Both the position numbers and the translations under genes were made by a program. A stretch of DNA of 64,000 nucleotides from Streptomyces sp. Z26 (GTDB taxonomy: Bacteria > Actinomycetota > Actinomycetes > Streptomycetales > Streptomycetaceae). Shown one piece after another: positions 54,572-63,391 of this stretch (its first letter is position 1; the number at the start of each line of letters is the position of its first letter). The notes below the pieces were generated by a model, which ran no database searches, was not told the DNA's origin, and saw only the letters and a list, made by a program, of their open reading frames with translations. The stretch lies in assembly GCF_003665095.1 (NCBI RefSeq), contig NZ_RCHV01000002.1, positions 3,780,001 to 3,844,000 of the forward strand, read 5' to 3'.

Positions 54572-54658
54572 CGGCGGCCGAGTCGGCCGCGGTGACGGCC
54601 GCGCGGCGCGCGAAGTCCCCGAGTCCTTTCCCGATACGAGCAACCGGACGGAATCACA

Positions 54659-55681
54659 GTGAACGCAACGACCCCCACGCGCACCTCCGCGCGCACCGCT
54701 CCCGTACGCCGTAGAGCAGGCAGGGCAGGCGTGGCCCTCGCGGTCGGCGCCCTGGCCCTGACCCTCGCGGGCTGCGGCGGGGACAGCCTGGAGTCGAAGG
54801 ACGACGAGGGCTCGTCCGGCGGCGACTCCGGCGGCTCCAAGAAGTCGCTCACGGTCGGCTCGGCCGGGTTCACCGAGTCGAAGATCATGGCGAACCTCTA
54901 CGCCAAGGTGCTCTCCGACGCGGGCTTCGACACCGACATCAAGACGCTGAGCAACCGCGAACTGTACGCGCCCGCCCTGGAGAAGGGGCAGATCGACGTC
55001 GTACCGGAGTACGCCGCGACCCTCGCCGAGTTCCTGAACGCGAAGGTGAACGGCGCCGACGCCGCCACCGAGGAGCCGGTCGCCTCCAGCGACGTCGACA
55101 AGACCGTCGCCGCCCTGACCAAGCTCGCCGAACCGCGTGGCCTGAAGGTGCTGGACAGCGGCGAGGCCGTGGACCAGAACGCGTTCGCGGTCACGGAGAA
55201 GTTCGCGAAGGAGAACAAGCTCAAGACGCTCACCGACCTGGGGAGGGCCGGGGTCGAGGTCAAGGTGGCGGCGGGCGAGGAGTGCGCGGAACGCCCGTTC
55301 TGCCGCCCGGGGTTGGAGAAGAAGTACGGCATCGACGTCACCGGGATCGACCCCAAGGGCGTCGGCACCGTCCAGTCGAAGCAGGCGGTCAAGGACGGCA
55401 CCGACCAGATGGTGCTGACGACGACCACGGACGGCACCCTGAAGGACTTCGGGCTGGTGGTGCTGGAGGACGACAAGAAGCTCCAGAACGCGGACAACGT
55501 GCTGCCGGTCGTCAACGCCAAGGACGCGGGTGGCGCGGACGTCGCGGAGGCGCTGAACAAGGTCACCGGGGCGCTCACCACACAGGACCTCGTCGAGATG
55601 AACCGCAGCGTGGACTCGCAGCGGGAGAAGCCGGAGGACGTGGCCGAGGAGTTCCTCAAGTCGAAGAAGCTCATCGGCTGA
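54659..55681 (+). CDS. Osmoprotectant-binding lipoprotein (OpuAC family)
   Basis: 340 residues. A twin-Arg-rich N-region and hydrophobic core end in the lipobox LAGC (Cys 39), followed by a Ser/Gly/Asp linker, so it is a membrane-anchored extracytoplasmic lipoprotein. LTVGSAGFTESKIMANLYAKVL and IDVVPEYAATLAEFL are typical of OpuAC-type proteins binding quaternary amines. It uses a GTG start with GGACGGAA upstream, 87 bases after the permease stop, and completes the transporter. Confidence 0.92.
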   Translation: MNATTPTRTSARTAPVRRRAGRAGVALAVGALALTLAGCGGDSLESKDDEGSSGGDSGGSKKSLTVGSAGFTESKIMANLYAKVLSDAGFDTDIKTLSNRELYAPALEKGQIDVVPEYAATLAEFLNAKVNGADAATEEPVASSDVDKTVAALTKLAEPRGLKVLDSGEAVDQNAFAVTEKFAKENKLKTLTDLGRAGVEVKVAAGEECAERPFCRPGLEKKYGIDVTGIDPKGVGTVQSKQAVKDGTDQMVLTTTTDGTLKDFGLVVLEDDKKLQNADNVLPVVNAKDAGGADVAEALNKVTGALTTQDLVEMNRSVDSQREKPEDVAEEFLKSKKLIG

Positions 55682-55695
55682 GCGCGGGGCGCGGG

Positions 55696-55731
55696 GGCGT
55701 ACGGGCCGGGCGGACGGGCCGCCCGTACGCC
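55696..55731 (+). terminator. Hairpin after the binding-protein gene
   Basis: An 11-bp perfect stem (55696-55706 with 55721-55731), 15 bases after the lipoprotein stop, with a GC-rich 14-nt loop. It probably ends the transporter operon. Confidence 0.65.
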
Positions 55732-55800
55732 GTCCGCGGGCGGAAACAATGCCTCGTACACGCTGTCGCGGATCGGGGTACACACGGTAAATTTCAGGCC

Positions 55801-56829
55801 ATGCCACGTGGACGCCATCGCCATTCGCCGTCTCTGCACCGGCTCCTGCCCGCGGCGGCCGTCGGCGCCGGCGCGCTGGTCTGCGCGGGCGCGGCCTGGC
55901 TGGTCGGCGGGCCCGGTTCCGGTGACGGCGACACGGTCGCGCTGCGCGTCCTCGCCACGGCGGCGGCGCTCACCGGCGTCGCGGGCGCGACGCTGGCCCG
56001 GCGGTGGGACCGCACGGCCGGGCGGCGCGTCACGGAGCTGAAGGCACGGCAGGCCAGCACGGAGTGGCGGGCCGAGGAACGCCAGGCCGACCTGGAGGGC
56101 GATCTCGCCGAGTCCCGCGAGGTGCGGACGCGGCTGGAGACCAGGCTGCGCGACAAGCGCGCCGAACTGGCCCGCCTGCGCACGGAGCACGCCGCGCTCC
56201 TGCGGCGGTACGCGCACGCCGAGGCGGGCCGCGCCAACGCCCTGGAGGGGCGGCGGCTGCTGGCCCTGGAGGCGGCCGAGCCGACCCGCGCCCTCACGGC
56301 GGGCGCCACCGACCACCGCAAGCCCTCCGGGGCGCCCACCCCGCTCACGTACCTCCAGGCCGACGACGCCCTCCGGCACCTCAAGCGGAACGCCGAGCGC
56401 CAGGCGGAGCGGCGCGCGGCGGAGACCGCGCGCGTCGAGCGGGAACGGGCCGAGGCGGAGCGGCGGGCGGCGGCGCCGAGCCGGGAGATCGGCGGCTTCG
56501 ACTTCTTCGGTACGGGCGGTGCCGCCCCGCGAGGGTCCGCACCCGCGGCGGGCGGGTCGACCGGGGGCGGGCCGGAGGCGGAAGCGGAGGCGGAACCGGG
56601 ACGGATACCCGGCGGGCCCGGCGCGCGGGACGTACGGGCCGACGCGGCGCGGGACGTACGGGTGGAGGACGTACCGGCGGACGCGGAGCCCGCGCCCGAC
56701 GCGCCCCACGGAACCGACGCGCCCGACGCGCCCCACGGAACCGACGCGCCCGACGCGCCCGAGGCGGTGGACGCCCCCGACGAGCCCGCCGCCCTCGACA
56801 TCGCGGAGCTGCGGAGCGCGATCCCCTGA
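55801..56829 (+). CDS. Hypothetical membrane-anchored coiled-coil protein
   Basis: 342 residues, family not recognised. Two hydrophobic segments near the N-terminus (residues about 14-36 and 47-64) suggest a membrane anchor. Residues about 75-160 are a charged, Arg/Glu-rich stretch likely to form a coiled coil, with a second one near 195-222. The rest is Ala/Pro/Gly/Asp-rich and probably unstructured. It contains a perfect 27-bp tandem duplication (56701-56727, 56728-56754; unit APHGTDAPD). The stop overlaps the next start (TGATG). Confidence 0.7.
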   Translation: MPRGRHRHSPSLHRLLPAAAVGAGALVCAGAAWLVGGPGSGDGDTVALRVLATAAALTGVAGATLARRWDRTAGRRVTELKARQASTEWRAEERQADLEGDLAESREVRTRLETRLRDKRAELARLRTEHAALLRRYAHAEAGRANALEGRRLLALEAAEPTRALTAGATDHRKPSGAPTPLTYLQADDALRHLKRNAERQAERRAAETARVERERAEAERRAAAPSREIGGFDFFGTGGAAPRGSAPAAGGSTGGGPEAEAEAEPGRIPGGPGARDVRADAARDVRVEDVPADAEPAPDAPHGTDAPDAPHGTDAPDAPEAVDAPDEPAALDIAELRSAIP

Positions 56830-58016
56830 TGCCCGACGCCCCGTCGCCCGACCCCCAGGACCTCGCGCACCGCCGCCGCCTCGCCGCCTGGGCCGGAGCC
56901 ACGCGCCGCCTCGCGGACGGCCCCGTCTCCGGCACCCTCGCCCAGCGGCTGGCCCGGCTGGCGGACGAGGCGCCGTCGGCGTACGACCTGGACGACTGGA
57001 CCGACGTCTACGGCGACGGTGTCGTCGCCGCCCTGGAACGCCGTACCGCCGACCTCCTCGGCACCGAAGCCGCCGCCTTCTTCCCCTCCGGCACCATGGC
57101 GCAACAGGTGGCGCTCCGCTGCTGGGCGGACCGCACCGGCAACCGTACGGTCGCCATGCACCCGCTCGCCCACCCCGAACGCTGGGAACGGGACGCCCTC
57201 ACCCAGCTGACCGGCCTCCGCGTGGTCCACCCGACGAGCGCGCCGCGCAACCCGACCGGGGACGAAGTACGCGACCTGGCCGAGCCGTTCGGCACCCTCG
57301 CCCTCGAACTTCCCCTGCGCGACGCGGGGTTCGTCCTGCCCGACTGGGACGAGCTGACCGGCGCCGTCGACGCCGCGCGCGACCGGGACGCCGTCGTCCA
57401 CCTCGACGGCGCGCGGCTCTGGGAGTGCACCGCGCACTACGGGCGCGGGCTGCCGGAGCTGGCCGGGCTCGCGGACAGCGTGTACGTGTCGTTCTACAAG
57501 TCGCTGGGCGGCCTGTCCGGCGCCGCGCTCGCCGGCCCCGCGTCGCTGGTCGAGGAGGCGGTGGCCTGGCGGCACCGGTACGGCGGCCAGCTGTTCCAGC
57601 AGTGGCCCGCCGCGCTGTCCGCGCTGGTCGGCCTCGACCGCGAGCTGCCCCGGCTGCCGGAGTACGCGGCGCGGGCGAAGGTCGTCGCGGCGGCGCTGCG
57701 CGAGGCGTTCGGCGGCGGGGCCGGGGGCGCCGGGGGTTCCGGGTCGGCGGCCGGCCCGGTGCCGTGGTTCCGGATCGGGCCGGAGGTGCCGCACACGCAC
57801 CAGTTCTCGGTGTGGCTGCCGTACGACGCGGAGGTGCTGACGGAGGCGTCCGTGCGGCTCGCGGAGGAGACCGGCACCGTGCTGTTCCGCGGCTGGTCGG
57901 ACGCCGGGCCGCCGGGTGTCGCCGTCGCCGAGGTGACGGTGGCCGCGCCCGGCCTGGCGTGGACGGCGGCGGACGTGGCGGAGGCCGCGGCGGGGTTCCT
58001 GGCGCGCGTCCGCTGA
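56829..58016 (+). CDS. PLP-dependent threonine-aldolase / beta-eliminating-lyase family enzyme
   Basis: 395 residues, fold type I PLP enzyme of the low-specificity L-threonine aldolase group. FFPSGTMAQQVAL binds the cofactor phosphate, HLDGARLWE carries the Asp that contacts the pyridine nitrogen, and the Schiff-base Lys is in SFYKSLGGLSG. Threonine aldolases split L-threonine into glycine and acetaldehyde, but substrate specificity cannot be read here. A Gly-rich insertion (AFGGGAGGAGGSGSAAG) lies near residue 300. It is translationally coupled to the hypothetical gene upstream. Confidence 0.85.
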   Translation: MPDAPSPDPQDLAHRRRLAAWAGATRRLADGPVSGTLAQRLARLADEAPSAYDLDDWTDVYGDGVVAALERRTADLLGTEAAAFFPSGTMAQQVALRCWADRTGNRTVAMHPLAHPERWERDALTQLTGLRVVHPTSAPRNPTGDEVRDLAEPFGTLALELPLRDAGFVLPDWDELTGAVDAARDRDAVVHLDGARLWECTAHYGRGLPELAGLADSVYVSFYKSLGGLSGAALAGPASLVEEAVAWRHRYGGQLFQQWPAALSALVGLDRELPRLPEYAARAKVVAAALREAFGGGAGGAGGSGSAAGPVPWFRIGPEVPHTHQFSVWLPYDAEVLTEASVRLAEETGTVLFRGWSDAGPPGVAVAEVTVAAPGLAWTAADVAEAAAGFLARVR

Positions 58017-58062
58017 CCCGCGCCGGGACGCCGGGACCGCGCGCCCCCTACCCCGTACGGGC

Positions 58063-58743
58063 TCAGCGCCCGCCCGCGCGCACCAGCCCCGTCTCGTACG
58101 CGAGCACCACGGCCTGCACCCGGTCCCGCAGCTCCAGCTTGGTCAGGATGCGGCCCACGTGCGTCTTCACGGTGGCCTCCGACAGGACGAGGTGCGCGGC
58201 GATCTCGCCGTTGGACATGCCCTGCGCGACGAACGTCAGCACCTCCCGCTCGCGTTCCGTCAGCCGCTCCATGCCGTGGCTGAGCGGCGCCGGGGTGGCG
58301 GCGGGCAGCACGGTGGAGAAGCGGTCGATGAGCCGCCGGGTGGTGCTCGGCGCGACGACGGCGTCACCGCTGTGCACGGCGCGGATGGCCGTCAGCAGCT
58401 CGCCGGGCGGCACGTCCTTCAGCATGAAGCCGCTGGCCCCGGCCTTGAGCGCGGTGAACGCGTACTCGTCCAGGTCGAACGTGGTGAGGATCAGCACCTT
58501 CGGCTGCCCCGGGCCGCCCTCGCCGCGTTCGCAGATCCGGTGGGTGGTCTCGACGCCGTCCAGGTTCGGCATGCGGACGTCCATCAGGACGACGTCCACG
58601 CTCGTGGCGCGCAGGATGTCCAGGGCCTGGAGCCCGTCCCCCGCCTCCGCGACCACCTCCATGTCGGGCTGCGCCGCCAGCACCATGCGGAATCCGGTGC
58701 GCAGCAGCGCCTGGTCGTCGACGAGCATCACGCGGATGGCCAT
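58063..58743 (-). CDS. NarL/LuxR-family response regulator
   Basis: 226 residues. The receiver domain has the acidic pair in LVDDQ, phospho-acceptor Asp 55 in VVLMDVRMP and Lys in FMLKD. The C-terminal LuxR helix-turn-helix reads LTEREREVLTFVAQGMSNGEIAAHL then SEATVKTHVGRILTKL. It follows its sensor kinase on the same strand, 78 bp downstream, and the two form a two-component system. The target genes and signal are unknown. Confidence 0.94.
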   Translation of the reverse strand: MAIRVMLVDDQALLRTGFRMVLAAQPDMEVVAEAGDGLQALDILRATSVDVVLMDVRMPNLDGVETTHRICERGEGGPGQPKVLILTTFDLDEYAFTALKAGASGFMLKDVPPGELLTAIRAVHSGDAVVAPSTTRRLIDRFSTVLPAATPAPLSHGMERLTEREREVLTFVAQGMSNGEIAAHLVLSEATVKTHVGRILTKLELRDRVQAVVLAYETGLVRAGGR

Positions 58744-58821
58744 GCGCCGCGCCCTCCCTCTCTGCCTGGGGTGAAGTCTCTCCGTGCGGTACGCGCCGGG
58801 GCGCGCCCCCGGCCGTTGGGG

Positions 58822-60045
58822 TCAGGGCGCGCTCTTGAGCGGCAGCACCGCGCAGATCCGGAAGCCGCCGCCCGGCCGGGGACCGGCCTCCAGGTTCCCG
58901 CCGACCATGCCGACGCGTTCCCGCATGCCGATCAGCCCGTGCCCGAGGCCGTCCGTACCGCCGTCCTCGTACACGTCGCGCTGCGCGCCCCGCCCGTCGT
59001 CCTCCGCGAGGAGCGCCAGCTCGCCGTCGCCGTACCGCAGCCGCACGTTCGCCCCGACGCGGGGACCGCCGTGCTTGCGGGTGTTGGTGAGGGCCTCCTG
59101 CACGATGCGGTACGCGGTCAGCTCGACGCTGCTCGGCAGCGGACGCGGGGTGCCCTGGATCTCGAACGCGACCGTCAGGCCCGTCCCGCGCACCTGGTCC
59201 ACCAGCTCGTTCAGCTGCTCCACGCCGGGCTGCGGCACGTACTCGCCGCTCTCCTTGGACTGCTCGCCGGTGCGCAGCACGCCCAGCAGGCGGCGCATCT
59301 CCGCGAGTGCCTGGCGGCCGGTGCCGGAGATCGTCTCCAGCGCCTGCCGGGTCTGGTCGGGCGCGGTGTCCAGCACGTACGCGGCGCCGTCTGCCTGCAC
59401 GACCATCACCGAGACGTTGTGCGCGACGACGTCGTGCAGCTCGCGGGCGATCCGGGCGCGTTCGGCGGCGACGGCCACCTTGGCCTGCGCCTCCCGCTCC
59501 TTCTCCAGGCGCGCGGCGCGCTCCTCCAGCTGCTTGTAGTACGCCTGCCGGGTGCGCAGCGAGTCGCCCATCACCCAGGCGAGGACGAAGCAGGCCGTCA
59601 TCAGTATGGCGCCGAGGGCGTCCTCGAAGGCGTCCTGGTTGGGGCTGGGCCAGCGGAACGTGGCGATCGTCGGCGCCAGGAACGCCCCGGCGAGGGCGAG
59701 CCGCGACGCCCACGGCACGGTCCGTGAGGCGACGGTGAAGATGATCACGAGGAACGCGAAGTTCCCGACGAACACCTGGACGTTCGTCACGAGCTGCACC
59801 AGCCCCGTGGCACACGCCAGCACCAGCATCTTCTCGGGGAGGCGGCGGCGGAGGGCGACGACGAGGCTCAGCGCCAGCGAGACGGGGACGGCGGCGACCT
59901 GCTCCTTCGTGCCCAGCGCCGCCCCCTCGAAGTCGGCCTGGGTGCTCGCGATGATCCATGCGGCGGACAGCGCCAGGAGGAGGACGGCGTAGAAGCTGTC
60001 CACCCACGTGGGGTGTCGGCGGATGAAGTCATAGATGCGATGCAC
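58822..60045 (-). CDS. Two-component sensor histidine kinase (HisKA_3 type)
   Basis: 407 residues. Five or so hydrophobic segments fill residues 15-165, so the sensor part is in the membrane. A short coiled coil leads to the dimerisation box ERARIARELHDVVAHNVSVM with phospho-His 204, and the ATPase domain has the N box (EALTNTRKH) and G boxes (DDGRG, GLGHGLIGMRERV). I chose the GTG at 60045, with GGGTGA upstream, because it yields the common VHRIYDFIRRHPTWVDSF opening. A GTG at 60063 would add six residues. It pairs with the response regulator just downstream. Confidence 0.92.
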   Translation of the reverse strand: MHRIYDFIRRHPTWVDSFYAVLLLALSAAWIIASTQADFEGAALGTKEQVAAVPVSLALSLVVALRRRLPEKMLVLACATGLVQLVTNVQVFVGNFAFLVIIFTVASRTVPWASRLALAGAFLAPTIATFRWPSPNQDAFEDALGAILMTACFVLAWVMGDSLRTRQAYYKQLEERAARLEKEREAQAKVAVAAERARIARELHDVVAHNVSVMVVQADGAAYVLDTAPDQTRQALETISGTGRQALAEMRRLLGVLRTGEQSKESGEYVPQPGVEQLNELVDQVRGTGLTVAFEIQGTPRPLPSSVELTAYRIVQEALTNTRKHGGPRVGANVRLRYGDGELALLAEDDGRGAQRDVYEDGGTDGLGHGLIGMRERVGMVGGNLEAGPRPGGGFRICAVLPLKSAP

Positions 60046-60195
60046 GTCACCCAGCGTATGCACGGTGAGTACGTTCAGGGTCAGCCGGACGGGCGATCCG
60101 TGGACCGCTCACCTACTCCCCAAGGTGGAGGCGGACCGTCCGCGGGGCCCGGGTCTGGCGCCGTACGCCGCGCGGGGTGCCCGTACGGTGGCGGC

Positions 60196-61272
60196 GTGCA
60201 CGAGGACGGTACGGACGGGCCCGGCGCGGCGCCCGGCGCCCGGGGCGACGCGCCCGTCGGCTGGCGGGACGCGACGGAGCGGGCGCTGTACGGGCCGGGC
60301 GGGTTCTTCGTACGGGAGGAGCCGGGGGCGCACTTCCGTACGTCGGTGCACGCCTCCCGCCTGTTCGCGCGCGCCGTCGCCCGGCTGACGGACCGGGTGG
60401 ACGCCGCGCTGGGGCGGCCCGCCGAACTGGCGCTGCTGGACGTCGGCGCGGGGCGCGGCGAGCTGCACGCGGGCGTGCTCGACGAGGTGGACGGCGCGCT
60501 CGCGCGCCGCCTGCGCCCGTGCGCCGTGGAGCGCGCGCCCCGGCCGCCCGCGCTCGACGCGCGCGTGGAGTGGCGGGACGCGCTGCCGCCGCCGGGTTCG
60601 GTGACGGGGCTCGTGTTCGCCAACGAGTGGCTGGACAACGTGCCGCTGGACGTCGCGGAGGTCGACGCGGACGGCGTCGCGCGCTACGTACGCGTGGACC
60701 GTACGGGCCGCGAGCGGCTCGGCGGCCCGGTCGGCGGCGCGGACGCGCGCTGGCTGGAACGCTGGTGGCCGCTGGGCCCGGAACCGGGGCTGCGCGCGGA
60801 GATCGGGCGGACGCGCGACGAGGCGTGGGCGGCCGCCGCGGGCACGCTGGCGCGCGGCCTCGCCGTCGCCGTCGACTACGCGCACACGCGCGCCGACCGG
60901 CCGCCGTTCGGCACCCTCACCGGCTACCTCGACGGCCGCGAGGTGCGCGCCGTCCCCGACGGCGGCCGCGACCTCACCGCGCACGTCGCGCTCGACGCGT
61001 GCGCCGCCGCGGTCGGCGCCGGCGGTGGCGGCGACGGCGCGGGCGGCGCGCACGCGGGGCGCGGCGGCACGGCGTACACGCAGCGCGCCGCGCTGCACGC
61101 GCTCGGCGTGCACGGCGGGCGGCCGCCGCTGTCGTGGGCGACGACGGACGCGGCGGCGTACGTGCGCGCGCTGGGTACGGCGGGGGAGGCGGCGGAGCTG
61201 ACCGACCCGGGCGGGCTGGGCGGGTTCACGTGGCTGGTGTGCCCGGTGGGGATGGCCGACCCGTTCGCCTGA
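60196..61272 (+). CDS. MidA/NDUFAF7-family SAM-dependent methyltransferase
   Basis: 358 residues. LLDVGAGRGELHAGVL is the SAM-binding motif I, and VFANEWLDNVPLDVAEV is the hallmark segment of the DUF185 family. The protein is divergent to the histidine kinase and starts with GTG. In mitochondria the relative NDUFAF7 methylates an arginine of the complex I subunit orthologous to NuoD. Here nuoD begins 2.1 kb downstream, which suggests the same client. A Gly/Ala-rich insert (VGAGGGGDGAGGAHAGRGG) is unusual. Confidence 0.82.
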   Translation: MHEDGTDGPGAAPGARGDAPVGWRDATERALYGPGGFFVREEPGAHFRTSVHASRLFARAVARLTDRVDAALGRPAELALLDVGAGRGELHAGVLDEVDGALARRLRPCAVERAPRPPALDARVEWRDALPPPGSVTGLVFANEWLDNVPLDVAEVDADGVARYVRVDRTGRERLGGPVGGADARWLERWWPLGPEPGLRAEIGRTRDEAWAAAAGTLARGLAVAVDYAHTRADRPPFGTLTGYLDGREVRAVPDGGRDLTAHVALDACAAAVGAGGGGDGAGGAHAGRGGTAYTQRAALHALGVHGGRPPLSWATTDAAAYVRALGTAGEAAELTDPGGLGGFTWLVCPVGMADPFA

Positions 61273-61308
61273 GGCGGTCGGCGCCCGCCCCGCCCCGGCC
61301 CGTACGGA

Positions 61309-62709
61309 TCACGCGCCCGCCGCGCCCGTACCCGTACCCGCCGCCCCCGCGTCGCCCGTCAGCCACCGTTCCGGGGCCGCCTCGCGGCGCCCCGTACGGG
61401 AGCGCTCCGCCTGGGCCGCGACGAACGCGTACGCCTCCGCCTCGTCCCGCTGCCGCCCCGCCGCCCAGCCCCGCGCGCCGTGGTCCACCACGACGTCCGC
61501 CAGCCCCAACCGCCGCTGCCACGGCCCCTGCCGCAGCCGTACGGACTGCACCTTGGCGTGCGGCACCAGCTCCGTACGGCGCCGCAGCAGGCCGTTCCGG
61601 GTGACGAACACCGCGTCCGTCACCCCCTGCCCGTAGCCGCGCCTGCGGACGGGCGCCGACCAGCGAGACCGGTCCGGGGACCGGACGGCCGCCGCCTCCG
61701 CCGCCGCCAGGTCGGCGCCCGGCAGTACGCGCGCCAGCACCCGGGCCGCGTCGGCGCGCGTCGCGACGGGCAGCAGGACGCCGTTCGCGCCGCCCTTGTC
61801 GCCCTTCGCCGCGCCCGCGACCTCCAACTCGACGCGCACCCAGCCGCGGCGGCGCCACAGCAGCGGTTCGCTGACCCGTACGTACTGCACGCGGCCCGGC
61901 GGCACCGTCGCGTGCTCCCGGTCGAGCAGGCCGTGGTCGAGGCGGAGGCCGTCGGGCGACTCCGCCACCGTCCAGTCGAACTCGGTCAGGAAACGCCCCA
62001 GGCTGCTCGTCCACACCCCGCCCAGCAGGGGCAGCCCGACGGCGAGCGCGGGCCAGGGGCTGCCCGCCACCAGGTAGACGACCGGCGGCACCGCCAGCGC
62101 CGCGGCCAGCGCCGCCCAGACGCCGCCGCTCAGCAGCAGCGCGGTGACGAGCGTGCCCGTACGGACCCGCAGCAGCTCGCGCGACGGCGCCTCGCCCGCC
62201 AGCGGCGCGGCCTCGGGCGCCATGCCCGCGGCGCGCGCGAGGAGTTCGGCGCGGAGGGCGACGGCGTCGCGTTCGCCCAGGTACGCCAGTTCGTCGCGGG
62301 CCTCGGTGCCGACGACGTCCAGTTTCAGCTTGGCGACCTGCGCGACGCGGGCGAGTAGCGGGCGGCTCACGTCGACGCCCTGGACGCGGTCCAGCCGGAT
62401 GTGGGCGGTACGGCGGAAGAACAGGCCGGTACGGATGCGGAGTTCGGTGTCCGTCACGGAGTAGCGGGTGAACCACCAGGAGAGGAAGCCGTACGCGCCC
62501 GCCACCGGCAGCAGGACGGCGAAGCCCAACAGCAGCCAGCCCAGGGTCAGTTCGGTGAACCACCGGCGGGCGCGCTCGAAGTCCTGCACCGCGAAGACGG
62601 CGATGCCCGCGACCGGCGCCCACGCCCGCCGCCACGGCGTGACGGGGTGCAGGCGGCGGCCCTCCGACGGGGCGGGCGCCGTGGGCGCGGGCGGCCGGGG
62701 CGCGTTCAC
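61309..62709 (-). CDS. PH-domain (bPH2, YdbT-like) membrane protein
   Basis: 466 residues with hydrophobic helices near residues 50-72 and 195-240 that alternate with bacterial PH-like (YdbT/DUF304) domains: RYSVTDTELRIRTGLFFRRTAHIRLDRVQGV, then TVPPGRVQYVRVSEP, then VTRNGLLRRRTELVPHAKVQSV. The PH repeats usually face the cytoplasm. The role is poorly known; members in Bacillus help resistance to envelope-active agents. The GTG start overlaps the stop of the upstream PH gene (GTGA), so the two form a pair. Confidence 0.85.
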   Translation of the reverse strand: MNAPRPPAPTAPAPSEGRRLHPVTPWRRAWAPVAGIAVFAVQDFERARRWFTELTLGWLLLGFAVLLPVAGAYGFLSWWFTRYSVTDTELRIRTGLFFRRTAHIRLDRVQGVDVSRPLLARVAQVAKLKLDVVGTEARDELAYLGERDAVALRAELLARAAGMAPEAAPLAGEAPSRELLRVRTGTLVTALLLSGGVWAALAAALAVPPVVYLVAGSPWPALAVGLPLLGGVWTSSLGRFLTEFDWTVAESPDGLRLDHGLLDREHATVPPGRVQYVRVSEPLLWRRRGWVRVELEVAGAAKGDKGGANGVLLPVATRADAARVLARVLPGADLAAAEAAAVRSPDRSRWSAPVRRRGYGQGVTDAVFVTRNGLLRRRTELVPHAKVQSVRLRQGPWQRRLGLADVVVDHGARGWAAGRQRDEAEAYAFVAAQAERSRTGRREAAPERWLTGDAGAAGTGTGAAGA

Positions 62710-63311
62710 AGCCCCGCCGAACGGGCCTCGCCCAGCTCCGTGAGCCGGTCCCGCAGCCGCTCCGCCTCGGCGGGCGACAGCCCCGGGATGGTGGCGTCGG
62801 TGGTCGCGGCGGCGGTGTGCAGCTGGAGGCGGGCGAGGCCGTGCCGGCGCTCCAACGGGCCGGAGGTGACCTCGACGAGCTGCATCCGCCCGTACGGCAC
62901 CACCGTCAGCCCGCGCCACAGCACGCCGCGCGAGATGAGCAGGTCGTCGGCGCGCTCCGCGTAGCGCCACGAGCGCCAGTTGCGGGCCAGCGCGCCCCAG
63001 CCCCACCCGGCCGCGGCCAGCGGCGGCAGCGCGCACAGCGCCCAGACGGGGGCGGCGAACACGGCGGGGAGCACGCCCGCGAGGGCGGCGGCGGGGAGGA
63101 GCGTGCCGAGCAGCACGAGGCGGCGCAGCCGGAGGAGGGCGGGCTCGACGGGGCGCCAGGGGGTGTCGGCGTACGGGTCCGGGGCCGGGTCCGCCGTCGG
63201 TTCCGGAGCGGCGTCCGCCCCCGGGTCCGTACGCCCGCCCGCGCCCGTACGTGTCCCGGCGCCCGTACGTATCCCCGCGCCCGTACCGTCCCTGTCCCCG
63301 TCCGTGGTCAT
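62706..63311 (-). CDS. PH-domain (bPH2, YdbS-like) membrane protein
   Basis: 201 residues. An unstructured Gly/Thr/Arg then Pro/Asp-rich head (about 55 residues) precedes two membrane helices (about 68-110) and one bacterial PH domain (DDLLISRGVLWRGLTVVPYGRMQLVEVTSGPLERRHGL). YdbS and YdbT pairs are usual in Gram-positive bacteria and probably form a complex. I chose the ATG at 63311. An in-frame ATG at 63383 would add 24 Pro/Arg-rich residues. Confidence 0.83.
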   Translation of the reverse strand: MTTDGDRDGTGAGIRTGAGTRTGAGGRTDPGADAAPEPTADPAPDPYADTPWRPVEPALLRLRRLVLLGTLLPAAALAGVLPAVFAAPVWALCALPPLAAAGWGWGALARNWRSWRYAERADDLLISRGVLWRGLTVVPYGRMQLVEVTSGPLERRHGLARLQLHTAAATTDATIPGLSPAEAERLRDRLTELGEARSAGL

Positions 63312-63391
63312 GCGTGCAGCGTAGGCCCGTCCCCGCGCGGGCGGGCGCTCCCGGGGGAGCGGGACCGGCGGCGGGTGCCACACTATGGGCC

